From NCBI GenBank assembly GCA_030066215.1, contig JASJCA010000031.1:1-48736 (forward strand): a stretch of 48,736 nt of DNA. The letters are read 5' to 3'. The notes beneath the pieces are model-generated. The model had not been told where the DNA came from, did not search any database, and was given only the letters and a program-made list of their open reading frames with translations. The position numbers and the translations under genes are program-made. This document shows positions 6,596 through 14,248 of the stretch, piece after piece (positions within the stretch are counted from its first letter, which is position 1; each line of letters opens with the position of its first letter). Source of the DNA: Rhodobacter sp. (GTDB lineage Bacteria > Pseudomonadota > Alphaproteobacteria > Rhodobacterales > Rhodobacteraceae).

Positions 6596-8842
6596 ATGGC
6601 CGATCAGACCGAAAGCGAAAGTCGCAAGCTTCTGGGCCGATTGCGCGACACGCTGGCCGAGGAGGGCGCCGGGCAGGCGCGGCTCGACCGGATCACCCAT
6701 CTGATCGCCGATTCGATGCAGACCGAGGTCTGCTCGGTCTATCTGTTCCGCGATGCCGACACGCTGGAGCTGTGCGCCACCCAAGGGCTGAACCCCGAGG
6801 CAGTGCACAAGACCCGGATGCGCGTCGGCGAGGGGCTGGTGGGCCGCGTCGCCAGGACCTCGCAGCCGGTCAATACCGAGGACGCGCCGGCCACAAAGGG
6901 CTTCCGCTTCATGCCCGAGACCGGGGAAGAGGTCTATTCGTCGTTCCTGGGCCTGCCGATCCAGCGTCTGGGCGAGACCCTGGGCGTCCTGGTGGTGCAG
7001 TCGAAAGAGGCGCGGCGGTTCGACGGCGACGAGGTCTATGCGCTCGAGGTCGTCGCCATGGTGCTGGCCGAGATGGCCGAGCTTGGCGCCTTTGTTGGCG
7101 AGGGCGCGGCGCTGACCGCCCTGCACCAGCGCGCCGAGCTTTACCGCGGCACCGTCGGCCAGGAGGGCACAGCCGAGGGCCATGTCTGGCTGCACGAGCC
7201 GCGCGTGGTTGTCACCAACCCGGTGGCCGACGACCCCGAGGCGGAACTGGCGCGCCTGAAGGAGGCCGTCGAGACCCTGCGGGTCACCGTCGACGAGATG
7301 CTCGACCAGGTCGATACCGGCGATAAGGACCAGCGCGCGGTACTCGAGGCCTATCGCATGTTCGCCAATTCCCGCGGCTGGATGCGGCGGATGGAGGAAG
7401 ACATCGCGCTTGGGCTCTCGGCCGAGGCCGCGGTCGAGAAAGAGCAGTCGACGGCGCGTGCGCGGATGGAGACGGTGCCCGACGCCTACTTGCGCGACCG
7501 GCTGCACGATCTCGACGATCTGTCGAACCGGCTGTTGCGGATTCTGTCGGGCCAGGGCAACGAGACCGGCGCCGAGATGCCCGCCAATCCGGTGCTGATC
7601 GCCGGCAACATCGGCCCGGCGGAGCTGTTGGACTATGGCCGCCAGCTCAAGGCGATCGTGCTGGAAGAGGGCTCGGTCGGCAGCCACGCCGCCATCGTCG
7701 CCCGCGCCTGGGCGATCCCGCTGGTGATCCACGCCAAGCGCATCACCGCCGAGGCGCTGAACGGCGACCACATCATGGTCGATGGCGAACAGGGCATCGT
7801 GCATCTGCGCCCCGACGACAATGTGATCACCGCCTTCCGCGACAAGATGGCGATGCAGGCCGAGGCGCAGAAGCGCTATGTTTCGTTGCGCGACAAGCCC
7901 GCCCAGTCGACCGACGGAGCTGTGGTCGAGCTTTACATGAATGCCGGTCTGATGGCCGATCTGCCCTCGCTCGACAGCTCCGGCGCCGAGGGCGTGGGCC
8001 TGTTTCGCACCGAGCTGCAGTTCCTGGTGCGCAACAAGATGCCGCGCCGGCAGGAACTGGTGGACATCTATGCCCGCGTGCTCGACGCCGCGCATGGCAA
8101 GCGGGTGCAGTTCCGCACGCTCGACATCGGCTCGGACAAGGTACTGCCCTATATGAAGCCCACCGACGAGCCGAACCCGGCGCTCGGCTGGCGGGCGATC
8201 CGGGTCGGGCTCGACAAGCCGGGGGTGATGCGGATGCAGTTGCAGGCGCTGATCCGGGCGGCGAACGGGCGGCCCCTGACGGTGATGTTCCCCTTCGTCG
8301 CGCAGTTCGACGAGTTCAAGACAGGCCGTGATTTCGTGCATCGCGAGCTCGAACGTGAGGCCGCGCTTGGCCATGTGCTGCCGGTGCATGTGGAGATCGG
8401 CGCGATGCTGGAGACGCCGTCGCTCGCGTTTGCGCCGCGGCAGTTCTTCGAGATGGCCGATTTCATCTCGATCGGCGGCAACGACCTGAAGCAGTTCTTC
8501 TTCGCCGCTGACCGCGAGAACGAGCGCGTGCGGCGCCGCTACGACACGCTGAACGTCAGTTTTTTGACCTTCATCGAGCGCGTGGTGGAGCGCTGCGCCG
8601 AGGCCGGCACGCCGGTGTCGTTCTGCGGCGAGGATGCCGGGCGGCCGATCGAGGCGATGTGCTTCGCGGCGATGGGGCTGCGCAAGCTGTCGATGCGCCC
8701 GGCCTCGATCGGGCCGGTCAAGAGCCTGCTGCGGCGCGTCGACCTGGCCGCCGCCAAAGCCGCCATCGACGAAGCCCGCGGCAGCGGCAACCAGTCGGTG
8801 CGGCCTGCGGTGATGAAATGGCTTGCCGGGCAGTCGCGGTAG
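6596..8842 (+). CDS. ptsP: PtsP, enzyme I of the nitrogen phosphotransferase system
   Basis: 748 residues. An N-terminal GAF sensor domain (about 1-165) is fused to a complete enzyme I. The phosphorylated histidine is His364 in GSVGSHAAIVARAWAIP. The PEP-binding TIM-barrel domain follows, with GVGLFRTELQFL, RTLDIGSDKVLPYM and the catalytic Cys677 in VSFCGEDAGRP. It transfers phosphate from PEP to NPr (PtsO) and on to EIIA-Ntr (PtsN), linking nitrogen and carbon status to regulation and often to potassium transport. The GAF domain usually senses glutamine/2-oxoglutarate in this family. ATG at 6596 follows GTTCAGGGGTGCCGCGTCCGCC. No ptsO or ptsN is in the window. Confidence 0.96.
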   Translation: MADQTESESRKLLGRLRDTLAEEGAGQARLDRITHLIADSMQTEVCSVYLFRDADTLELCATQGLNPEAVHKTRMRVGEGLVGRVARTSQPVNTEDAPATKGFRFMPETGEEVYSSFLGLPIQRLGETLGVLVVQSKEARRFDGDEVYALEVVAMVLAEMAELGAFVGEGAALTALHQRAELYRGTVGQEGTAEGHVWLHEPRVVVTNPVADDPEAELARLKEAVETLRVTVDEMLDQVDTGDKDQRAVLEAYRMFANSRGWMRRMEEDIALGLSAEAAVEKEQSTARARMETVPDAYLRDRLHDLDDLSNRLLRILSGQGNETGAEMPANPVLIAGNIGPAELLDYGRQLKAIVLEEGSVGSHAAIVARAWAIPLVIHAKRITAEALNGDHIMVDGEQGIVHLRPDDNVITAFRDKMAMQAEAQKRYVSLRDKPAQSTDGAVVELYMNAGLMADLPSLDSSGAEGVGLFRTELQFLVRNKMPRRQELVDIYARVLDAAHGKRVQFRTLDIGSDKVLPYMKPTDEPNPALGWRAIRVGLDKPGVMRMQLQALIRAANGRPLTVMFPFVAQFDEFKTGRDFVHRELEREAALGHVLPVHVEIGAMLETPSLAFAPRQFFEMADFISIGGNDLKQFFFAADRENERVRRRYDTLNVSFLTFIERVVERCAEAGTPVSFCGEDAGRPIEAMCFAAMGLRKLSMRPASIGPVKSLLRRVDLAAAKAAIDEARGSGNQSVRPAVMKWLAGQSR

Positions 8843-8912
8843 CCGGGAGAGGTGAGGTCGATTCGAGGGAGCGGTGTTGCGCTGGGGCAGGCGTTGGCGC
8901 GCCGAGCGAGAA

Positions 8913-9083
8913 GCCGGGCCCATCGCCGACCCGCGGGGTGGCGAGCCGACGTTTGAACGACAGCACTTTATGGTGGACGAATCCGTAGGACCTCACGCAG
9001 TGTGCGAGGCTCGACAAATCGCCACCCCTCCGGGGCGGGTTGGCGATGGGCACGGCGGGGCTGCGCCCCTTGATTCCGTGCCC
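8913..9083 (+). repeat. Structured intergenic repeat, copy B (171 bp)
   Basis: Full-length plus-strand copy between the convergent ptsP and marR genes. The 5' arm is mutated to GCCGGGCCCATCGCC. Hairpin 1 (TCGCCGACCCGCGGGGTGGCGA outer arms), the central box TTTATGGTGGACGAATCC-GTAGGACCT, hairpin 2 (TCGCCA...TGGCGA around CCCC-TCC-GGGG), and hairpin 3 with inner stem GGGGC-TGC-GCCCC and outer stem GGGCACGG/CCGTGCCC are all present. The open reading frame through it (frame of PIADPRGG) is closed by TAG immediately after the element. Confidence 0.88.
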
Positions 9084-9194
9084 TAGGATCCACCCGAACG
9101 GTCGCTGCGAAAAAATACCGAGACGGAGCGGTTCCGATTTGGCGGGCGACGCCTTGGGCCAAGCGGTTTCGGATCGCTACGTGATCCGACCGAT

Positions 9195-9217
9195 GCGAGG
9201 GGGTTTTACCCCCTCGC
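9195..9217. terminator. GC hairpin, possible terminator
   Basis: Perfect 9-bp hairpin, GCGAGGGGG - TTTTA - CCCCCTCGC, followed on the plus strand by GCTCCCCCAGAATATTTTTG. It lies in the convergent ptsP/marR gap, 54 bases past the marR stop. The T-run is separated from the stem, so it may act as a weak terminator on the plus strand. A second small inverted repeat (TCGGATC/GATCCGA) lies just before it. Nothing else is visible in 9084-9270. Confidence 0.45.
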
Positions 9218-9270
9218 GCTCCCCCAGAATATTTTTGACGAGAAGAAGCGGCTTTTGGTGGCGGGTGGGG

Positions 9271-9732
9271 TCAGCAGGGCTCGTCTGGCGCCGGACCGTT
9301 GGCGAGCAGCTTGGCCAGAAGCGCGGCGAATTGGGTCCGCTCGGGCTCCTTGAGCGGTGCGCAGAGGGCGTCGTTGACCTCGCGCACGATGGCGTGGAGC
9401 TGCGGGGCGAGAGCGAGACCAGCCTGGGTGGCGGCGATGGAGTGGGCGCGGCGCGAGCCGGCGTGGGCGCCGCGGGTGACGTAGCCCTGCCGCTCGAGCG
9501 CGTCGATCGCCCGGCTGATCGCATAGGGCGCCATGCCAAAGCGCCGGCCGATCTCGGTCTGTGTCAGGGGTCCGTGCTCGAGCACCGTCATCATCACCGC
9601 GAAGGCGCCGAGGTTGATCCCGAAGGGCGCCAGGCGGGCGGTCATCGCCCTGTCGAGCCGGCCGGTGAGGCGCTGCAACCACCAGCCGATGCTGGCCTCG
9701 CGCACGGCGCGGGTGTCGTCGCGGACGGTCAT
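9271..9732 (-). CDS. MarR family transcriptional regulator
   Basis: 153-residue winged helix-turn-helix regulator. The DNA-binding part is at about residues 50-95: LTQTEIGRRFGMAPYAISRAIDALERQGYV, followed by a basic wing GAHAGSRRAHSI. Helices at both ends form the usual dimer interface. It is transcribed divergently from the cytochrome b561 gene across 100 bases that contain inverted TTGC/GCAA elements, so control of that gene and of itself is likely. Regulators of this family usually respond to phenolic ligands or oxidants; the C-terminal Cys153 is the last residue. ATG at 9732. The effector is unknown. Confidence 0.88.
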   Translation of the reverse strand: MTVRDDTRAVREASIGWWLQRLTGRLDRAMTARLAPFGINLGAFAVMMTVLEHGPLTQTEIGRRFGMAPYAISRAIDALERQGYVTRGAHAGSRRAHSIAATQAGLALAPQLHAIVREVNDALCAPLKEPERTQFAALLAKLLANGPAPDEPC

Positions 9733-9755
9733 GGCTGCACCGTAGCCGAAAAAGC

Positions 9756-9786
9756 TTGCATTCGCAACATTTGCAATTGCTACAAT
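9756..9786 (+). promoter_or_regulatory. Candidate promoter/MarR operator for cytochrome b561
   Basis: TTGCAT (9756-9761) and TACAAT (9781-9786) resemble -35 and -10 boxes but are 19 bases apart, longer than ideal. Overlapping them are TTGC-ATTC-GCAA and GCAATTGC, short inverted repeats that could be the operator of the divergent MarR protein. Confidence 0.4.
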
Positions 9787-9832
9787 AGGCGGGCGATGCT
9801 ATTCTCGCCCTCGCACCACAAGGGAGCCCGCC

Positions 9833-10366
9833 ATGACCCGCTATCACCCGTTTCTGGTCGCTCTGCATTGGCTGATTGCGCTGATGATCATCCTGGCGCT
9901 GATTTTCGGCAGCACCCAGCTGGCCGGAATGCCGAACGACGACCCCGCGAAGATCGCCGGGCTGCGCGCGCATATGAGCCTGGGGATCGCGGTGCTGGTG
10001 CTGATGCTGATCCGGCTGGCCACGCGGCTTTTCACCGCCAAGCCGCCGCACGCCTCGACCGGCAACGCGCTACTCGACCGGGCCGGGGTGGCGACCCATT
10101 GGCTGTTCTACATCCTGGTGATCGCGATGGCGGGGTCGGGGCTGGCGACCGCGCGCATGGCGGGGCTGCCCGAGATCGTGTTCGGCGGCTCCGGCGCGCC
10201 GCTGCCTGAAGATTTCCGAATCTACCCGCCGCGGATCGCACACGGGATCATCGCCACTCTGCTCGGGCTGTTGCTGCTCTTGCACGTCGCTGCGGCGCTC
10301 TACCACCAGTTCGTCCGCAAGGATGGGCTGTTTGCCCGGATGTGGTTCGGCGACCGGCGGGCGTGA
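9833..10366 (+). CDS. Cytochrome b561 family membrane protein
   Basis: 177-residue integral membrane di-haem cytochrome b of the CybB/b561 type. Four hydrophobic segments are visible (about residues 6-28, 46-65, 86-106 and 136-160). Candidate haem-ligand histidines are His12 (LHWLI), His47 (RAHMSLG), His89 (THWLFY) and His151 (LLHVAAALYHQF; His157 is also near). Members pass electrons from quinol to periplasmic acceptors or scavenge superoxide. The start ATG at 9833 has the good site AAGGGAG. The divergent MarR gene suggests redox or stress control. There is no partner YceI-like gene nearby. Confidence 0.9.
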   Translation: MTRYHPFLVALHWLIALMIILALIFGSTQLAGMPNDDPAKIAGLRAHMSLGIAVLVLMLIRLATRLFTAKPPHASTGNALLDRAGVATHWLFYILVIAMAGSGLATARMAGLPEIVFGGSGAPLPEDFRIYPPRIAHGIIATLLGLLLLLHVAAALYHQFVRKDGLFARMWFGDRRA

Positions 10367-10436
10367 GCCGAGGCACGGTCGGCGCGGGAAGTTGAGTACT
10401 CTTGGCCTGGAGTAGGTGTTGGTCGCTTCGCGATGA

Positions 10437-10652
10437 GCCGTGCCCATCGCCGACCCGCGGGGTGGCGAACCGACCTCTGATCGGCAGCGCTTTATGGTCG
10501 TCGAATCCGTAGGACCTCAGGCGGTGCGCAGGTGTCGACAAATCGCCACCCCTCCGGGGCGTTCGTGGCCGCCCGAAAAGGTCCACTGGACCTTCTTCGA
10601 GCTACGAACTGGCGATGGGCACGGCGGGGCTGCGCCCCTTGATCCCGTGCCC
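10437..10652 (+). repeat. Structured intergenic repeat, copy C (216 bp, interrupted)
   Basis: Plus-strand copy in the convergent gap between cytochrome b561 and the GNAT gene. It is full length but carries extra sequence (10562-10608) inside hairpin 2, a net gain of 45 bases. Hairpin 3 is intact (GGGGC-TGC-GCCCC, outer GGGCACGG/CCGTGCCC). The 5' flank has a small TCGC-TTC-GCGA hairpin, also seen at copy G. The rest of the gap (10653-10761) contains a run of 11 C (10737-10747) and no visible gene. Confidence 0.88.
10562..10608. repeat. Nested palindromic insertion in copy C
   Basis: 47 bases replacing two bases of the repeat consensus. The segment is itself a hairpin: outer arms TTCGTGGC/GCTACGAA (one mismatch) around a perfect AAGGTCCA-C-TGGACCTT. 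The core GTCCA-N-TGGAC is the same as in the palindromes at 3149-3171 and 3282-3298, so a second palindromic element appears to have inserted into the first. Confidence 0.75.
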
Positions 10653-10761
10653 TGGCCGGTGACGGCCCTCCGCTCCAACTCCGCATCGGTCTTACAAGCC
10701 AAAAGAACGGTCCCCAATACCGCTTACGTTCCGTCACCCCCCCCCCCGCACGGCCCGGGCG

Positions 10762-11235
10762 TCAGGCCCAGCGGGTGACTTGACCGCCGACCCCAGCCCA
10801 GTCGCCGTGGCCGAGGATGCGGTCGGGGTTGGTGGGCGGCGGCATCTCGACGCCGCTCAGCCGTTTGAAGCCGAAGCGGCCGTAATAGGGTTCGTCGCCG
10901 ACCAGCAGCACCCGCCGCCAGTCGGCCGCCTCGGCGCGGATCAGCGCGTTGGCGATCACCAGCGCGCCCAGGCCCTCGCCCTGGTGGATCGGGTGCACCG
11001 CCACCGGCCCCAATAGCAGCGCCGGATCGCCGCCGACCCGCACCGGCCAGAACCGGATCGCCGCGGCCACCGCCTCTTCCGGGTCGCGCGCCACCAGGCA
11101 CAGCGCCGCGATAGGGTCGATACCGTCGCGCAGCCGGTAGGACGACAGCGCCTCGCGCCCCGGCGCAAAGCACAGGTCGAACAGCGCCTCGACCTCCCAC
11201 CAATCCTCGGCCGTCTCGCGGGCTAGGCGGTACAC
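10762..11235 (-). CDS. GNAT family N-acetyltransferase
   Basis: 157 residues with the GNAT fold. The acetyl-CoA binding strand and pyrophosphate loop are visible as LLLGPVAVHPIHQGEGLGALVI (about residues 75-96, R/Q-x-x-G-x-G/A type, here HQGEGLG), followed by VLLVGDEPYYGRFGF, typical of the YhbS-like subfamily. It should transfer acetyl from acetyl-CoA to an amine on a small molecule or protein; the substrate is unknown. I prefer the GTG at 11235 (VYRLARETAEDW), which has AAGGGG upstream and matches usual family length; a GTG at 11259 and longer starts are possible. It is divergent from the flavin reductase gene. Confidence 0.8.
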   Translation of the reverse strand: MYRLARETAEDWWEVEALFDLCFAPGREALSSYRLRDGIDPIAALCLVARDPEEAVAAAIRFWPVRVGGDPALLLGPVAVHPIHQGEGLGALVIANALIRAEAADWRRVLLVGDEPYYGRFGFKRLSGVEMPPPTNPDRILGHGDWAGVGGQVTRWA

Positions 11236-11317
11236 CCCCACAACCCCTTCGTTTTGCACTGGAAATCGCTCTAGCACGGGGCTAGGTGAGGCACAACGCG
11301 ACCCCCGAGGAGCCCGC

Positions 11318-11923
11318 ATGTTCTACCGCCCCGAAGACGGCCACGGCCTGCCGCACAACCCGTTCAACGCGGTCGTCACACCGCGGCCGATCGGCTGGAT
11401 CTCGAGCCGCGACGACCAGGGCCGCGACAACCTGGCGCCGTATTCGTTCTTCAACGCCGTGGCCTATGTGCCGCCGCAGGTGATGTTCGCCTCGACCACC
11501 GCCAAGGAGGACCGCGACGGCACCAAGGACAGTGTCGGCAACATCCGCGAGACCGGGGTGTTCTGCGTCAACGTGGTCGAATATGCGATGCGCGAGGCGA
11601 TGAACGTCTCGTCGGGCACCTACCCGCGCGAGGTGGACGAATTCGACCGCGCGGGACTGCAGAAGGCCGAATGCGAGACGGTCGCCTGCGCGCGCGTCGC
11701 CGCGGCGCCGGCAAATCTGGAATGCCGGCTGACGCAGATCGTGCAGCTGCCCGGCGCGGCGAATTTCGTGGTTTTCGGCGAGGTGACCGGCGTGCATCTG
11801 CGCGACGACTGCCTGGTCGAGGGCCGGTTCGACATCACCCGGTTCCAGCCGCTCGCGCGGCTCGGCTACCGCGACTATGCCCGCGTCGCCGAGGTCTTCA
11901 GCCTGGCGCGTCCGGACGACTGA
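11318..11923 (+). CDS. Flavin reductase-like domain protein
   Basis: 201-residue protein of the flavin reductase-like, FMN-binding split-barrel family (DIM6/NTAB type). The opening MFYRPEDGHGLPHNPFNA and TPRPIGWISSRD (about residues 22-33), then NLAPYSFFNAVAYVPPQVMF, are typical. It should bind FMN and reduce flavin with NAD(P)H, or act as an FMN-dependent oxidoreductase. CCCGAGGAGCCCGC precedes the ATG. Its last 26 bases overlap the end of the convergent flavodoxin gene. No monooxygenase partner is adjacent. Confidence 0.87.
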   Translation: MFYRPEDGHGLPHNPFNAVVTPRPIGWISSRDDQGRDNLAPYSFFNAVAYVPPQVMFASTTAKEDRDGTKDSVGNIRETGVFCVNVVEYAMREAMNVSSGTYPREVDEFDRAGLQKAECETVACARVAAAPANLECRLTQIVQLPGAANFVVFGEVTGVHLRDDCLVEGRFDITRFQPLARLGYRDYARVAEVFSLARPDD

Positions 11924-12395
11924 CATGCATCGTCAAATCGCGCAGGAAATCCTCGATTTCGTCCATGTGCCGCCCGGCCTGCACGTCCTCGGCGTGCATC
12001 ACCAATAGGCCGTCGGGCGCGCGGCCGAGCAGTGCCGTGGCCTCGGCGGCGGCCTGGTCCTGCGGCGGCGGGCCGCCGGCGGTCAGAAACAGCCCGACCC
12101 GGGGCGGCAGCTCTGACAGGCCGGCGAGGTAGCTGCGCACCGGCGCGGCCAGCACGCCCGACCAGACCGGAGAGCCCACCAGCAGGCAATCGGGGGCTTC
12201 GCCGGGCGGAGCGTAGGAGATTGCCGGCCGCTGCCGCCGCCAACTCGCCCGGCCGGCCTGAAGCCAGCCCCAGAGCCCGGGGCCGTAGCGGTCGCAGGTG
12301 ATCTCGGCGGTTTCGGCCACCGTCCGAGCCGCCAGCGCCTCGGCCAGAAGCCGGGTGATGCCGGTGCGGGAATAGAACACAACGCGGGTGCGCAT
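11898..12395 (-). CDS. Flavodoxin-like protein
   Basis: 165 residues with a flavodoxin-type FMN-binding start, VVFYSRTGITRLLAEALA (residues 5-22), where the SRTG loop contacts FMN phosphate, and a second loop PVWSGVLAAPVRSYL. It is slightly longer than short-chain flavodoxins and resembles flavodoxin-domain NAD(P)H-dependent reductases. ATG at 12395 is preceded by GGAGG. The 3' end overlaps the end of the flavin reductase gene by 26 bases tail-to-tail, so their transcripts are antisense there. Electron carrier or quinone/flavin redox function is inferred; the partner is unknown. Confidence 0.8.
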   Translation of the reverse strand: MRTRVVFYSRTGITRLLAEALAARTVAETAEITCDRYGPGLWGWLQAGRASWRRQRPAISYAPPGEAPDCLLVGSPVWSGVLAAPVRSYLAGLSELPPRVGLFLTAGGPPPQDQAAAEATALLGRAPDGLLVMHAEDVQAGRHMDEIEDFLRDLTMHVSRPDAPG

Positions 12396-12507
12396 CGAAG
12401 GCCTCCGGATCCGATGCCCCGATCTTCGCCGCGCGCCCGGCCCGGCGCCTTGATGCGGATCAAGGCGGTGAGCGGCGCGGCGGGGTCGGTGGCGGATATC
12501 GCGGGAA

Positions 12508-12678
12508 GCCGTGCCGGTCGCCGGCCCGCGGGGTGGCGAACCGACGCTTTTTCGGGTGTGCTTTATGGCTGTCCAGTCCGTAGGACCTCGAGCGGTGCGC
12601 GAGGATCGACCAATCGCCACCCCACCCGGGCGGGGCGGCGATGGGCACGGCGGGGCTGCGCCCCTTGCTTCCGTGCCC
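12508..12678 (+). repeat. Structured intergenic repeat, copy D (171 bp)
   Basis: Full-length plus-strand copy between the divergent flavodoxin and mtnP genes, the only copy between two 5' ends. The 5' arm has drifted to GCCGTGCCGGTCGCC, and hairpin 2 has changed to CCCC-ACCCGGGC-GGGG while remaining foldable. The central box CTTTATGGCTGTCCAGTCC-GTAGGACCT is conserved and hairpin 3 is intact. The rest of the 440-base gap includes the perfect palindrome AACGGCCGTT (12808-12817) just upstream of mtnP; I see no gene there. Confidence 0.87.
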
Positions 12679-12835
12679 CAGGGGCGTCGCCGCGACATCC
12701 GCTCCCGGCTCGTGCCCGGCCACGCGGCGTTGGGCTCACCGGCCGTTGAACGCACCCGCCCGCCTTCGAATTGAGGCTTTTCATCGCCGTTGAGCCGGGG
12801 CAGTGTAACGGCCGTTGGATCGGAGGCGCGAGCAC

Positions 12836-13708
12836 ATGACAGAGACGATGATCGGGGTGATCGGCGGGTCCGGGGTCTATGAGATCGACGGACTCGAGGC
12901 GGCCGGGTGGCAGGCGGTCGACACGCCCTGGGGCGCGCCGTCGGACCAGATCCTGACCGGCACGCTCGGCGGCGTGGCGATGGCGTTCCTGCCGCGCCAC
13001 GGCCGCGGTCACGTGCATTCGCCGACGACCGTGCCCTACCGCGCCAATATCGACGCGCTGAAGCGGCTCGGCGTCACCGACATCGTCAGCGTCTCCGCCT
13101 GCGGGTCCTTCCGCGAAGAGCTGGCGCCGGGCGATTTCGTGGTCGTCGACCAGTTCATCGACCGCACCTTCGCGCGCGAAAAATCGTTCTTCGGCAGCGG
13201 CTTCGTCGCTCATGTCAGCGTCGCGCACCCGACCTGCCCGCGGCTCGGCGCGGCCTGTGTCGAGGCCGCCGGCGCCGAGGGCATCACCGTGCATGACGGC
13301 GGCACCTATCTGGCGATGGAGGGCCCGCAATTCTCGTCGCTCGCCGAATCGAAGCTTTATCGCGAGGTCTGGGGCTGCGACGTGATCGGGATGACCAACA
13401 TGCCCGAGGCCAAGCTCGCCCGTGAGGCCGAGATCTGCTATGCCTCGGTCGCCATGGTCACTGATTACGACAGCTGGCACCCGCATCACGGCGAGGTCGA
13501 CATCGCGCAGATCGTCGCGACGCTTTCCGGCAACGCCGACAAGGCCCGCGCCCTGGTCAAGCGCCTGCCGGGGCTGTTGGGGGCCGAGCGCGCCCCCTGC
13601 CCGCACGGCTGCGACCGGGCGCTGGACTACGCCGTTCTGACCGCCCCCGACAAGCGCGACCCGGCAATGATCGCCAAGCTCGACGCGGTGGCTGGGCGGA
13701 TCTTGTAG
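12836..13708 (+). CDS. mtnP: S-methyl-5'-thioadenosine phosphorylase
   Basis: 290-residue PNP/MTAP-family enzyme that splits methylthioadenosine with phosphate to adenine and 5-methylthioribose 1-phosphate, recycling the by-product of polyamine or acyl-homoserine-lactone synthesis. Visible motifs: IGVIGGSGVYEIDGL at the N-terminus, FLPRHGRGHVHSP (phosphate-binding Arg/His, about residues 50-62), VSACGSFREEL, TYLAMEGPQFSS, DVIGMTNMPEAKLARE and VTDYDSWH. GGAGG sits 9 bases before ATG 12836, which excludes the longer TTG start at 12815. Apt, which uses the released adenine, is encoded 750 bases downstream on the same strand. Confidence 0.94.
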   Translation: MTETMIGVIGGSGVYEIDGLEAAGWQAVDTPWGAPSDQILTGTLGGVAMAFLPRHGRGHVHSPTTVPYRANIDALKRLGVTDIVSVSACGSFREELAPGDFVVVDQFIDRTFAREKSFFGSGFVAHVSVAHPTCPRLGAACVEAAGAEGITVHDGGTYLAMEGPQFSSLAESKLYREVWGCDVIGMTNMPEAKLAREAEICYASVAMVTDYDSWHPHHGEVDIAQIVATLSGNADKARALVKRLPGLLGAERAPCPHGCDRALDYAVLTAPDKRDPAMIAKLDAVAGRIL

Positions 13709-13755
13709 CCGCACGCGTTCCGGGTGCGGAGCGATTGCTGGCGGCTTTGTGACGA

Positions 13756-13926
13756 GCCGTGCCCATCGCCGACCCGCGGGGTGGCGATCCGACGCTTGTT
13801 CGAGTGTTCTTTATGGCTGTCGAGTCCGTAGGTCGCCGAGCGGTGCGCAAGTGTCTGCAAATCGCCACCCCTCCGGGGCGGGCTGGCGATGGGCACGGCG
13901 GCGCTGCGCGCCTTGATTCCGTGCCC
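13756..13926 (+). repeat. Structured intergenic repeat, copy E (171 bp)
   Basis: Full-length plus-strand copy between the convergent mtnP and ribbon-helix-helix genes. It is the copy closest to the consensus. Hairpin 3 has the alternative inner stem GGCGC-TGC-GCGCC, so both sides of one base pair differ from copies B, C, D and G. The central box reads CTTTATGGCTGTCGAGTCC-GTAGG. Confidence 0.88.
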
Positions 13927-13964
13927 GGGGCGTGGCGACGACGTCCGCCCCGTCCCGACCGGTC

Positions 13965-14138
13965 CTATTCGCCCGCGTGCTCCTTGAGATAGCGCCGGAT
14001 GAAGCGCCGGATTTCGCGGGCCGCGCTGGTGTCCATGTCCTTGCAGAGCTGCACAAAGGCGTCGCGCTCGTCCTGATCCAGGCGCAGCACCAATTGGCTG
14101 TTCTTTTTGCGCGATGTCTTCTTGGCCTTCTCGTTCAC
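13965..14138 (-). CDS. Small ribbon-helix-helix (Arc/CopG-like) protein
   Basis: 57 residues from the GTG at 14138 (VNEKAKKTSRKKNSQLVLRL). A basic N-terminal tail is followed by a beta-strand QLVLRLD and two helices DERDAFVQLCKDMD and SAAREIRRFIRRYLKEH, the ribbon-helix-helix pattern of small repressors. The GTG start has a GGGG stretch about 10 bases upstream; ATGs at 14168 and 14174 are in frame but sit on top of the opposing promoter. It is divergent from a 40-residue small protein, with a 12-bp palindrome between them, so autoregulation is plausible. Specific targets are unknown. Confidence 0.72.
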   Translation of the reverse strand: MNEKAKKTSRKKNSQLVLRLDQDERDAFVQLCKDMDTSAAREIRRFIRRYLKEHAGE

Positions 14139-14161
14139 GCCGGACCCATCCCCATCGCCCC

Positions 14162-14191
14162 TTGACATACGCATATCAAATGTATATACAT
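14162..14191 (+). promoter_or_regulatory. Promoter with overlapping palindromic operator
   Basis: TTGACA (14162-14167), a 17-base spacer and TATACA (14185-14190) form the clearest sigma-70-type promoter in the window, reading toward the 40-residue protein gene. The -10 box is inside the perfect palindrome ATGTATATACAT (14180-14191), flanked by two CATAT repeats. A ribbon-helix-helix protein encoded divergently is the natural candidate to bind it. Confidence 0.65.
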
Positions 14192-14248
14192 GTCATATAC
14201 GGTCGCCGCAGCAACAATAGCGGCATGCACCTGAGAAAGGAAAGAAAA

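Noticed and set aside
6590..8923. Long minus-strand open frame (1042 codons) opposite ptsP and part of lysC
   Set aside because: It is a shadow frame caused by high GC; the plus-strand frame encodes recognisable PtsP and LysC motifs.
10440..10778. Small proteins reading PIADPRGG...SVP in several intergenic regions
   Set aside because: These are all translations of the dispersed repeat. Weak ribosome binding sites and different C-terminal ends argue against separate genes; reported as a property of the repeat.
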